The notes beneath the pieces are model-generated. The model did not search any database, was not told the DNA's origin, and saw only the letters and a program-made list of their open reading frames with translations. From positions 1,623,001 to 1,687,000 of the forward strand of contig JARHVA010000122.1 in assembly GCA_037957365.1 (NCBI GenBank): a stretch of 64,000 nt of DNA, in the 5' to 3' direction. Origin of the DNA: Torreya grandis (taxonomy: Eukaryota > Streptophyta > Pinopsida > Cupressales > Taxaceae). The position numbers and the translations under genes were made by a program. This document shows, piece after piece, positions 22,088 to 33,279 of this stretch; position 1 is the stretch's first letter; each line of letters begins with the position of its first letter.

Positions 22088-24181
22088 TTAATGGAATGGT
22101 AGATGATAATAAAATGTGGAATGGTAGGGAAACATATTAAGATTGGGACTTTCAGTCACACATAATGTTACTAATGCCAGATTTGACATAAATTTAGATG
22201 TGTCAAGGTCGAAGAATTTTTCTCTTAGTAGGACCACCAATTTTTTTTGTTGTTTGATTTTGAGAGTAGTGACCATCTGATTAGGTTGTATATTGGAAGC
22301 TATTTTGATTTGATCTTTGATTTTGTCTTCATTAAGTAGTGAAGAACTTTTGTGCTTAGTTATTGGTGCCTCAATGAGGTTTTCACCAATGAAGTTATCA
22401 TGATTGTCCTGTAGCGCCTCTGAGAAGGTTTCACTAATGAACAGTGGCTTTTGAATTTGATTTTGTTCTATCACTTCTAAAAAAAATTCACTAGAAGATG
22501 TTTAGTTCTGATTTTGATTATCTCCTGTGCCTCCGAAAAGGTTTCACTAAGAGACTGCTCTTCCACTACATGAATGTGGTCTTGTCCTCCTTGCTCTTCA
22601 ATTTCTATGTCACCGTAGATGTAGTTCAATAAAGTATGATTCTATCGATCTAAATCGACACTTATGGGAGATAGAATGTCAATAATATGGCTATCTTGGT
22701 TGATGGTAATGACATGTGGAATGGTAATGGAATGGGTGTTGGCATTACAATCCTTGTAGAAGACACTAGGAGAACTTGTGTCAAAATTGAAGTAATCATC
22801 CTCAAAAACCATAGAAGGATCACAAATGTATTCAAATTTATCTGTAAGGCATGCATAACTAATGTTGTAACAACCAAAAACATATTCTTCTTTTGAATAT
22901 GATTCTAACTTAAGGGACTCTGAATCTGATGTTGAGACTGATGTTGATTCAAATTCTAATGCTAAATCTAATGTTAGTTCAAGAATAAAACCTGACTCTA
23001 ACTCTGATTCTTCATCTGATGGGTACTCTATTACAATGATGTCTTGTTGAATGTTTAGTATGAATTAAGTAACAACTTGTAATGGCAAAATGGGCTCTAC
23101 AAGAATTGGTTTATCAAAGTGAGACTCCTCTAAGATGGAAAAAGGTCAAGAGACAACTCCTCAGAGACTAGCTTGTCAATAGGAGGCTCTTGAAAAATAG
23201 GCACATGGTCAAGGTAATGATTTTCCCAAAGGCGGTTGTAATCATTAAGAAGTGACTTTACAAAGACTGGCTCATTAGTGTGAGGCTCCTCGATAATTGG
23301 TATATGATCAATAGGTGATTCATCATAGGTTGACTTATCACAAATGGTTAGTTAAATAAAAACATCTTAGATTGGTTGGTCATTTTAGCCTTGGTTTCCA
23401 ATGAGTTAAAAAATACTAGTTTTGAACACAACTTAGTCTTCAAAGAATTGGATTAGTTGAGGTTTGGATGGGATTGGTTCTGGATGAGGAATGGCTTATG
23501 GTTGGATAATGGTAGGGCCTTGGAGAGCATGATTGCTTACATGAGCCAAAGGATGAAGTCCTGAAATGGTAATGATAGGGTGTTGTGGAGCTTGATTGCT
23601 TGTAAAATCCAAAGGACTAGTTCGTGGAATGATGAAGAGGTGTTGTGGAGCTTAATTTCTTGCACAAGCTAAAGGATGAGGTCCTGGTATAGAAATAGTT
23701 TGGCATTATGGAGCCTTATTACTCACACAAACTAAAGGATGAGGTCTTGGTATGGAATGGTGTGACATTGTGGTCCTAGAATAGAAATGGTATGATGTGG
23801 TGCACCTTGATTACTCGCATAAGCTAAAACATCCAAGTATTCCTCATAAACCATATCATCCTAATTGTGAGTTGGTTCATAAGCTAGTTCTTGATTATGT
23901 TCCATGTATTAATTATTGCAAAGAGGGTATGAATCCATATCCCAAATAATATTATCTGTAGTTGGGTCTTCAAATTCCTTGTTACAAGCCTCTTCATGCC
24001 AATCAAGGTATTGATTTGGATTTTGTGGATTTTGACTATGTTTCTCATATAGAGTATTTTAGGGAGAATAATAAAACTCCTTAGAAAATCTTTCTCTATA
24101 GGGGTTCCTAGTGGGATTTTATGTGGCCATTCTATCATAAGTTGTATTGTACATGACTCCACCATAACTGTAGTGAGACAT
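22088..24181 (-). pseudogene. Decayed ORF of unknown function in N
   Basis: The minus-strand frame starts at ATG 24181 with MSHYSYGGVMYNTTYDRMAT, stop, NPTRNPYRERFSKEFYYSP. It continues through DWHEEACNKEFEDPTTDN, IWDMDSYPLCNN and MVYEEYLDVLAYASNQGAP. The middle stretch (22646-23073, no ATG) is open for about 140 codons and very acidic: IEYPSDEESELESG and SVSTSDSESLKLESYSKEEY. The block SETFSEA occurs twice, near 22536 and 22420. About ten stops and several frameshifts break roughly 700 codons. There is no gag core, DSG, YxDD or integrase motif. The N-terminus is rich in Tyr, Asn and Pro. It could be a diverged gag or an extra ORF; I do not recognise it. Confidence 0.65.
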
Positions 24182-26708
24182 ATTCACATAAATGATGAAA
24201 GCTCCAAAACAAAAAGGCTTAGATTTATATAAACTCTAAAAAAACTATATCCAAAAGACAAATGGTTCAATCTTGGTCTAACTTGGTCAAAAGGTGGAGC
24301 TGTATCTCTAATGTGGTCTAAAAGTGGAGTTGTATCTCCAAAATGACTTGTGCTAAGACTTGGCATAAAACAAGCTAACATAAAATGTCTAATGTCAAAT
24401 GTCATACGCACAAAAGGTCAAGTGTCTGAATAAAAACTGGCATGTCAAAGAACTAGGTCAAAGTGTTCCAAATAAGGTCTAAACTAAGAAAGGGAAAATA
24501 TGAGTTACTAGGTCTTTTGTCCAAATATGGAGTCAAAATCTAGGCTCAAACAAATAGGCATACACTAGGACTTTTGGCCAAATGGTATCAAAATCTGGGC
24601 TTAAAATAAAGGCTAATGTGATTTGATTTAATCTAACAAGTTTGGAAACAACTTTGACATAGATTTGGTACACAAAATCAAACATAAACATGATCAGTTG
24701 GCATAAGGCATGAAGTAAAAGGCTTTTTTAAGAAAGGTTGTGTTCTCCCAAATAAAGGCATAAATAATGACGAGGATAGGCTCTGAATAATCAAACCACC
24801 AAAAATTTTCATATTTGGGTAATTGACTAACCAAAGTTATGCAACCCAAAATAAAAAGATCTATGTATTATCCCTATGGATTAAAGCCTAAATAGAAATC
24901 AATCAATGTTTGAATCCAAACCTAACAAGGCTAATTGAAAACTCAATGGTGAAAACTAAGATTTGAGCAAACAAGCTAGACAAGATTGGATAGCATGACA
25001 ACACAAGACAAAGGTTTAAATGGTATACATAAAATGGTTTGAAATAATGGTTTCTAATACAAGGTAGACTAGTGTTGAAACAAGTTGAGCAACCTAATGG
25101 CATAAACATACTCGAATGATGTGATCTATGTTATGTTTCAAAGACTCAAAAGGCTCAAAATGTTTTGACATGATTTGGGCAACATAACACTACCCTCCTC
25201 AACTCAAATACTTTATTTTGACATGGCTTATGAATAAACAAATAAGTTTTAGTCTCAAAACATACCAAGCAAAAATGACCAAAATACACTATGTATAATC
25301 GTCCAAATCTTAGCAAGGATATGGTAATGTGGGGTTGACTAAACTATCAAGCTTTTGAACATTTTTAGGGGAATCAATTGCATAATGACTTTCACATCAA
25401 ACGATGTTAAAGACAAGAAAAAAATTAGGTGGTCATGGCATTAGATAGTTATAAAAAGGTCTAGTCTTTTCTACAACTACTACATCTTGTTATTCTCTCA
25501 CTGTAGTGCGATGTCCAAATGCAGATACGTCTCATGTGCAACTAAAGATTAAGTGAAGTAAATGTTGGGAGATGAAACCCCAGGTCAAAGCTTCCCTAAA
25601 GAACTCATTGGAGGTAATGAATTCCCCCTCATAAGCCAAATTTGCATGAAATAAAAGACTAAAAGAGAAAGAATTTAGGGTCATTTTCAAGGTCATCCAA
25701 ACTTTGACGAGTTTATGGGGGGTTCTTTAGATGATGTTCTTTCTATGCCTTGGACTACGTAATTTACAATAGGAACAACACTTTTGAGTCCAAGGGTTCC
25801 CTAAAGGGGACAAATGGAAGAGCAACACATAACACCCCTCTCATTGCTAAAAAAAATTAGATCAAGTAACTATTGAAGACAAAAATGACAAGTGAATTCA
25901 ATTTTAAAACCCAAATGAAAATGAGGTGATGTTCTTTTGACCCCTTAGTCTTAAGATTATAACTTTGAAAACTAATGCAAAAAACACTTACTTAAGTACC
26001 TAAATGTTACTTTAAGCACCAAAATAATGTTCCTAATTCATTTAAAAACATGCACAAGGTGATCTAAACATGTTGTTAGAAATTTTCAAGCTAGGTCCTG
26101 CAACAAAAATGTTAGTATGTCCTTTAACCTTGAAGCTATTTTGGGTTTGAAACAATGAACTTAAAAAAAAAAGCTCTCAAGTTTTTTACATAGTACAATC
26201 CTACTACTACACAGAGTAATCCCACTACTTGTAGGATAATACCATGATTGTAATAGTTGTGGTATTGTAACTAATTGCAGGTAATTTAGTCACAATATTG
26301 TGACTCAAGATAACAATATCGCTAATAGCAGAACAATTTCACTACTTAACAAGTCATGATATTATTGCTAACTGGTAATGGTTAGATAATATCATGACTC
26401 AGTTAAGCAACCCTACTAATATCAGGATAATCTCATTACTAAGTTAGTAGAGAATTATAGACCCTATACAAAAACACAAAGCTAGTCCAAAAATAAAAAA
26501 AGCTAAGCACAATACCGCTAGTCTAAATAACAATATCACTACTTGCAGGACAATACCGTGACTAAGTTAGAACAAACCCGTGACTTCTAGAAAAAAAAAT
26601 TCTACTTAAATTTTCACTCTTTTTGGCTCCTTACTCCAAGATTATATAAGGAAAATATTATTAATTTGCTTGAAAGAGCTTTGTGACCATTCTTGTGAAG
26701 CTAGAAAA
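24182..26708 (-). other. N leader (5' untranslated region)
   Basis: About 2.5 kb between the primer-binding site and the unknown ORF, with no recognisable gene. Part of it (26190-26590) is a degenerate array of 30-40-bp units with text such as ATTATCCTGATATTAGTAGG on the minus strand. The leaders of the gag tandem units (44600-45200, 51600-52200) have similar text (CCTGCTAATTGGTGGGATCA). Confidence 0.6.
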
Positions 26709-26726
26709 GTCCCACCAGGTGTGCCA
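26709..26726 (-). promoter_or_regulatory. N tRNA primer-binding site
   Basis: The minus strand reads TGGCACACCTGGTGGGAC, three bases inside the LTR end at 26730. It is two base changes, both CpG to TpG/CpA type, from TGGCACGCCCGGTGGGAC. Confidence 0.82.
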
Positions 26727-26729
26727 TTA

Positions 26730-27177
26730 TGTGAACTAGGAATTTGACTAAGAAGAGGAGATTAGTATTATGTTAGTGAGTGAAATCAAATAAAAAACAC
26801 ACTAAACTAACATCTTCATGCCTAGTTACTAGGGTGAGCTTAGTGAAGAAAGACAAATGAATAAAGCATAACTAAAATGCAAGAAAACACACATTTCTTA
26901 CCTTCCTTGATGCTCTAAAAGTATTCTTCAATTTTATTGCTTTGTTTGTGCTCATGAAGTCCTTGTCAATGGAAGTTTGTCTACCTCCATCTCTCCTTGG
27001 CACCTTTGGCTTTGGCTTGGGTTGACTTGGAATCAATTTAGCATAGTAACACTAGTTGCATGAAGCTTTTAAAACCAATACTGCATTATAACTTTGCACA
27101 AATTAAGCTTAGAAATGATGTGGTAAGGCCTCTTATTTATAGATTTTTGAGATTGATCAGAATCAACCTGAATAATG
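26730..27177 (-). repeat. N 5' LTR, left part
   Basis: This begins TGTGAAC next to the primer-binding site. From 26903 it matches 18408 onward of the other LTR and is cut at 27177 by E3. It continues at 38034. No gene is present. Confidence 0.78.
27173..27177. repeat. Target-site duplication of E3, left copy (diverged)
   Basis: TAATG here and CCATG at 38034-38038 flank E3. The uninterrupted N LTR near 18681 reads AATCATCCATCTC, consistent with an original target close to TCATG. Confidence 0.55.
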
Positions 27178-28990
27178 TGTTGGATGAATATTTTGTCACC
27201 AGCTAACTGATGAGCAAAATAGGTGATTTCAACCACAACATAAGGAGATTGGTCAGCCAAATGTGTAGGTTTACCACATCAGAAGGGGACAAATCTCTCC
27301 TCTCATCAAGGGGAGGTTCCCTGCAACTATGAGGAGCTATATACTATATATATATGCAGAAAATAACACTCAAGGGTATGACAACACCATCCATCTCTCT
27401 TTTTTTAATGATGATGTTCACAAACAAAGGATAAATACAGGTGAAAACACTGAAGGCACTTCTCTTCTTTCAAAAGTGGTCTTACAACAAATAACATGAG
27501 TTTTATTTGATAAGTAACAAGTAACTGGTAACAGGGGGCGTAGTAACCAGCATAAAAAGGTGTAGCACAAAGTCTCCACCTTGACTACCCAAGAGTGAAA
27601 TACGAAAGATAATGGGAGCAAAAAGTCGTCCCAAGATCCTTTACACATAAACAAATAGAAAACACACTAAAGACAATGGTGGCAGCACAAAGTCTTCCCA
27701 TAGTTGGCTTCAAGACACCTTCTTGATTACTTCCACTAGTTTTGCTTATTTCATTCAATGGACAAGAACACCTTCAAGAAATGGACATAAGAACAATTTT
27801 CTAAATGACACAAGCTATTATAGCACAAAGTCTGAAATTAACCTACTTTCTCATTCAAATAAAGAAATATGATTAACAATCTGAGCTCAAAGTCTCAATG
27901 ATCACCTCTTAATTTTGATAGAGTTTTGCTTCTATAACCTAAAAGATCTCCCTGGTGAAAAGAAGAGATTTACAATATATAGTAGCCTAGAAAGACTTGG
28001 AACTTTGTTTCATAGAATGGCCTATGCTGCATTCAATGCCTTGAATGCATTTTCAATTTTGTCAAGGAGCCCTGCTAGAACAGGGCATCTGTCTTAACTG
28101 TGGCATGTCAATTCATCTCAAAATATCTTCTCCTCTGCATGGGTCATCTGATCTTTCTCTTAATAGGTACACAACTATCCCCTCACTTTCTTATCAAGGA
28201 AGAAAAATAGGTCATGCCTTTTAATGCTTGTGAGCTCAGATGTTTACTTGGTGGATTGTTCCACCTACCGAAAATAACTCCTACATAGATATTTATGATC
28301 TTTCCCTCTTTTTTGTTGCAGTTTGAGCTCTCAAGTTATCTTTTCCCTTTCTAATGGCTCTTTCAGCTCCCTCTTCAGTTGGTCACTGAGTTCATTTCTA
28401 GGTTCCATGCCACATTTGAAAATCAATAGATATTTCATTACCCTGAATTTGACATCTGCGGGGATGTCATTGGTTCAGGTGGCCTTCTCAGCTCCTTGGT
28501 TCTATCACTTCTTTGATTCATTTACTTTCTTAGAATCCTTTGTTTATTCCTTTAGCTTTATGTCTTTGGAACACCCCGAAGGGAAGGTGTCCCTTTGAGC
28601 TCTGAGAAGTGTCCATTTCCTGGTCGTCGAGAGCTGCCCACAAGGGTACCTACCCTTTGGGGTCTTGAGAAAGGTCAATTTCTTGGTCGCCGAGAGCCCC
28701 CCACAAGGGTACCTGCCTTTTAGGGTCCTTGGGGAAATCTTATTCCTCAAATCCTTCAGACAAGATGTCTAAAAGAAATCCTTCAGACATTTTGCCTGAA
28801 AGAATCTTTTCCTTTGCCCTTGCCCTCGCCGCTTTCTATCGGGCCTTTAATCATTCCTTCGGACAAAATGTCTGAAGGATTTCACTTGTAAAATTTTGCC
28901 ACAAAAAATCCCTCCAAAAGATATCTTTTGTTCCATTTTACCTCCACAAGGGCACTTGTCCTTCGGGCTTTCTATCAGGCCTTGATCATT

Positions 28991-29040
28991 CCTTTAAACA
29001 AAATGTCTGAAGGAATTCCTTTGGACATTTTGTCTGAAGG
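28991..29040. repeat. 50-bp palindrome centred on GAATTC, E3 3' LTR
   Basis: Arms CCTTTAAACAAAATGTCTGA and TTGGACATTTTGTCTGAAGG meet at GGAATTCC. Counterpart of 37433-37482 and of the E2 palindromes. Confidence 0.87.
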
Positions 29041-29214
29041 ATTTCACTTATAAAATTCTTCCACAAAAAATCCCTTCAAAATATATATTTTTATTCCATT
29101 TTCCCTATGCAAGGGCACTTGTCCTTCAAGCTTTGGGACACCTTCCTTTGAACCTTTCAATTGAACCGACCGATTGAAATTGCCTAAGTGTTGAGAACTT
29201 ATTTCTTTCTTGCA

Positions 29215-29457
29215 GAGTCCGTAGAAATCAGCGTGCAGAGTCCGTAGAAACAAGTCTGCGGAGTCTATAGAAATCAACCTGCAGAGTCTATAGAAATAAG
29301 CATATGGAGTCAATAGAAATTAGGGTGTAGAGTTTATAGAAATCAGCCTATAGAGTTTATAGAAATTAGCTTGCGGAGTCTGTAGAAATCAACCTATAGA
29401 GTCTATAGAAATCAGCCTGCAGAGTTAGTAAAAATCAGCTTGCAGAGTTCGTTAGCT
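29215..29457. repeat. 23-bp tandem array, core GAGTCYRTAGAAATCAGCCT, 11 copies
   Basis: GAGTC or GAGTT recurs at 29215, 29238, 29261, 29284, 29307, 29330, 29353, 29376, 29399, 29422 and 29445, an unbroken 23-bp period. The homologous array in the other LTR spans 37657-37900 with the same copy number. Confidence 0.95.
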
Positions 29458-29590
29458 AAAAAAGCTTGAATAATGGAGAATTTTGAATACTCATAACAAA
29501 TTTTTGAGTAGGGAAAAGAGAATTTTGGCCTGCAGGACCAAAATAGTTCATATGTTATTACAAAAATGAGTGACAGATTTTGGGAACAAC

Positions 29591-29803
29591 CACTGGCTCT
29601 AGTTGGGGAACTTCTTTTAGTTGAAATTTTGAAACAACTGATGGGAGTAGAAACTAGAATCTCTAGTGCCTTCAAGTATGCCATTTGGGCTATATAGTTG
29701 TGCTAACCAAAAAATAAAGGTGCCAAAAACAAAAATGAAAAGCATAAAATAAAACTAAAGACTATACAAATATACATATATACAGATAATCTTATCTGAT
29801 ACT
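29591..29803 (-). other. E3 3' noncoding stretch
   Basis: Between the integrase stop and the LTR. No gene. The plus strand beside the LTR reads ACTGGCTCTAGTTGGGGAAC, again like a primer-binding site in the opposite orientation. Confidence 0.6.
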
Positions 29804-30960
29804 TTAAGAATTAAAATGCTTCAGATGCTGCCCATTGTGAGGCAAAGAAAAGAGCGTGCCATCTTCATACTTCAATGGAAAAATATTTTCACCATTGAGA
29901 TGATGGATAGTAAATGGGCCTCTTCAAAGGAAATCAAATTTCCCATGCATTCCTTTTGGTTCTCTTTTCTTGTCCCATAACAAAACTTGATCACCAATCT
30001 AGGACTCACAATTTTTTTGCTTTCTAGTCAAAGAGCTTCTTCACCAGACTTTGATGCATAGAAATTTGGTCCACCACCATAGTTCACTGCTAATCTAGCT
30101 CAATTAAGCACATGATCCTCTTATCGATGGAGCTTTCATATGTCTGATCTTCGACTGCCTTTACCAATTTTAGTGTTGGTAATTCCAAGGTGATTGGTAT
30201 CTCTGCATCGAGACCATACAAAAGTTAGAATGGTGACATACCTATCACCCTCTTAGGTGTAATTCTATCTGCCCATAAAGCATCAACCAATGCTTTATTC
30301 CATGTTCATTGGTTGTCATCTACCAACTTCTTGATGATGGTCACCAAGTTCTTGTTGCTTGATTCTACTTGGCCATTCCCTTGTGGAAAATAATCAAAGG
30401 AGTGGGAGAGGGTAATCCCATAATGAAAATAGAACTGAGTGATCTCATGAGAAGAGAAATAGGTTGCATTATCTGTGACAATCTTGGTTAGGACCCTAAA
30501 CTTGGAAATAGTGTTTTCCTTAAGGAAATCACATACCACTTCTGAAGTAGCATGCTTGGTTGGAATTGCTTCCACCCATTTGGTGAAGTAATCTATGGCT
30601 GTGAGGACATAATCATGTCCAACACTTGAAGATGGGTTTAAAAAACCAATGAAATTGATTTCCCATTACTAAAATGGCTCTTCTATTACCACTGGCTTGA
30701 GAGACAAAGCAACTAACTTGGGTCTTCCAATGAATTATTGGCACAGTTCACACCTTCATACCCATTTGTATGCATCTTGAAATAAAGTAGTCCAGTAATA
30801 CCTAGCTCACATAATCTTATGGGTAGTTACAGGTGCATAAAAATGTCCTCCACAAGCCAGATTATGGAAGGACTTCAAAAGTTGGTTCTGCTATTTTTTA
30901 TCTATGCAGCGAAGGAACACTCCATCAAGGCTCCTCTTATACAGGCCATTGTCCCATAGG
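29804..30960 (-). pseudogene. E3 integrase, broken
   Basis: Minus strand. The zinc finger region reads SFHNLACGGHFYAPVTTHKI then RCELCQ (about 30890-30740). The core has WEINFIGFLNPSSSVGHDY, where the first catalytic Asp appears as Asn, then IVTDNATYFSS (second Asp) and NGQVESSNKN (Glu intact) in the open part at 30306-30575. The C-terminal part includes LWRGPFTIHHLNG-like text and ends HLKHFNS, stop, at 29804. Several stops and frameshifts lie between 29850 and 30300. Confidence 0.85.
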
Positions 30961-31179
30961 ATAAAATTGATAGCTTTTAATTTAACAGTCCTCCTTTATT
31001 TATGAGATAGGTGGGTAGAACACTCTTCATAAGTAAGAAAATGAGCAATACTTGAATACCACTCATTCCTGGTAGAGACAAAGAGGACTGTTGGCGTGTC
31101 TTCCACTTTTGTTTCTTCATGCCCTGCTTCTTTGAGTCTATTGTCAGTAATCAATTGGCAGAGGCCCCTTCCCCACACT

Positions 31180-31580
31180 AGCTTTATTATTTTGATGACT
31201 AGATCAAACTCCTAAATTTTAGAAATCCAATTGCCTCTTTTGGTTCCAAACTCCTACTGAGCTAATATAGATTTAACTATGGTATCAGGAACTGGGACAG
31301 TAACTTGTGAATTCATGATGTAAAAATAGAAGTGCTTTACTTCTTTTACCACTGCATAAGCATGCTTCTCCATGTTTGAATACTTTAGTTCATGAGCTTT
31401 GAGAGGACAAATCATGAAGATATGGGATATTCCACACCTTCTTTGTTCTGTTGAACCAGAATTGTTGAAAGTGTGTGCTCAAAACCATAACTATACACTA
31501 TGAAATCCTTGGATAATTTTGACAAACCAGAATTGGAGCATGGGCAATAAATGTCTTGATATTTTGAAATGCCAATTTGC
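31180..31580 (-). pseudogene. E3 Ty3-type RNase H, first Asp absent
   Basis: Minus strand, directly after RT. KDFIVYSYGFEHTLSTILVQ marks the start; the normal Asp position of YTDAS reads Tyr-Gly. Stops and frameshifts follow, and the rest is hard to read. The same loss as in E2 points to an inherited inactive domain. Confidence 0.6.
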
Positions 31581-31589
31581 CTTCTTTAG

Positions 31590-32480
31590 TCTAGCTAAAA
31601 TTGGAATTTCCCTTCATCATGTTCACAATGTGGCGAGTCTTCTCAGCAAACTCAGGGATGAACCTTCGTAAAAAATTCACTTTTCTGAATAAAGAGTGAA
31701 CTGCAGTCTTACTTATGGGTAGGGTAAGCTCTTAGATGGATTTGACCCTTTCTAATTCAATCTTTATGCCTTCTTGGGATACAATGTGTGTGAGAAGTTT
31801 CCCTTTGTTACTCTAAAAATAGACTTCTTGGGATTTAGAGAAATTCCATTCTGGCAGCATCATTCTAACAATTGTTACAAATGGTGCACATGATCAGGAT
31901 GGTGCTTAGAAAAGATTATTAAATCATCAAGGTACACCACAATGAACTTACCCATTTCATCTTTGAAAGCAAGGTCTATTGCTCTCTGAAAAGTGGTGCC
32001 AATATTTATCAGGCCAATTGGCATTCTTTGATATGCAAAAGTGCCCCAAGGCGTGGTGAAGATAGTTTTATGTTGGTCTGCTTCACCAAATTCTACTTGA
32101 TTGTATCCAAAAAAGCTGTCTAACATTGATAACATCTCTAAACCAGTCACTGTCTGAAGAACTTGGTCCATGATGGGTAGAGGAAAGATGACTGATTCAA
32201 ATTTTTGAAATCTATGTAGAGGCAAATTTTGCCATTCTTCTTCCTTATATAGACTATGTTTGCAATCCATGTGGAATGATGGATTGAAAAAATTATGCTA
32301 GCATTAAACATTTTTTGTATTTTAGATAGAATAGTACATGATATCTTCAGATTGTACTGCTTGGATTTCTACTTATAAGGCACTGAATCACCCTTGAGAG
32401 GAATTTCATGGTGAATTTATTCAAGCCTGAGTGACTTCAGATCACAATAGGAGTATGCAAAAACATCCATGTAGTGGCAG
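31590..32480 (-). pseudogene. E3 reverse transcriptase, broken
   Basis: Minus strand. N-terminal remnants at about 32210-32300 include IRKKNGKICLYIDFKNLN. The open part (31875-32270) has ITVTGLEML-like text, LDSFFGYNQVEFGEADQHKT, FTTPWGTFAYQRMPIGLI, TTFQRAIDLAFKDEMGKF and the intact YLDD at 31923-31934. ISLNPKKSIF and RKVNFLRRFIPEF follow to about 31600. Stops are frequent. It would copy element RNA in the particle; no activity is expected. Confidence 0.9.
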
Positions 32481-32829
32481 AGCAATCAAAAAATTTGAGT
32501 CTCTCTTCTAGAGTGCAGCACTTCTCAATGTTCACCATCTTGAGATTTTCCTTGGCACCCAAATTTATCTGATCAAACTCTTGAGAGGAGCTTGAATCTA
32601 TTTGTTTCTATTTGATGAACTTGTCGTGCTTGTCAAACAACTTCTCAAGGGAAACCAATTCTTTGGGAATTTTATTCCCTTTAAGTTATAGGAATTCTTC
32701 ACCTGCGTCTTAATTTATTTCAGGGGCTGGTTCACTGCCTTCGAAGTGGAGTTGTTCGAAGCTGCCTTTTTGTTCTAGGAAGGTAATGATTTAGTTGTCA
32801 CCATTAAATACTTATCAATAATTGGCATT

Positions 32830-33275
32830 GTCAGCCACACTTGGTTAAAAAATTAGTTTGATAGTATACCCGTTTCCCTTAAAATCTAGATAAGGAACTA
32901 GAAGAGTTACTGAAATAGCCAATGCATTGGCTCTGTCATTGAATTTCTTGGGCACTGCAAAGATACTGAAAGCATCAAAGCTTTTAATTTGATCCCAAAC
33001 TAGATTGCAGTAGTGGTGCAATCTCTCATTTTTGATTTGGTATAGATTTCTCACCTGACAAACCACTAGCTCAGTGTCTCCTTTGGCATGAAGGAGTTTG
33101 ACACCCTTGTCTTGAGCAACCTTCAACTCGAGTAACATAGATTCGTACTCAAAAGTGTTGTTAGTGTTGCTAAATTGCAACTTGCATGAAGAAGGAAAAA
33201 TATGTCCTTGAGGAGATATCAACACAATCCCAGCTCCTAAATTAGTAGAGGAATAGCTGCCATCAAATTCTAGTA
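32830..33275 (-). pseudogene. E3 archaeal-type RNase H (aRNH), upstream of RT
   Basis: Minus strand. EFDGSYSSTNLGAGIVLISP gives the first Asp (about 33267), NTNNTFEYESMLLELKVAQD the Glu, HAKGDTELVVCQVRN the second Asp, and VPKKFNDRANALAIS the last block, where the usual Asp reads Asn. Most of it (32845-33225) is one open frame of 126 codons. It sits between protease and RT, the same unusual order as in E2. QLHFEGSEPAPEIN and LKGNKIPKELVSLEKLF then lead into RT. Confidence 0.87.
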
Positions 33276-33279
33276 TCTA

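Larger units (their letters stand above)
27178..29590 (-). repeat. E3 3' LTR
   Basis: The partner of 35740-38033. It includes AAGGGTACCT hairpin pieces (28630-28720), the CCTTCAGACA palindromes (28753-29040) and the 23-bp GAGTC array (29215-29457). No gene is present; the short frames here are artefacts. Confidence 0.9.

Noticed and set aside
29215..29457. Regular short repeats that might suggest a CRISPR array
   Set aside because: Units are contiguous 23-mers without unique spacers, inside a plant LTR, with no cas genes.
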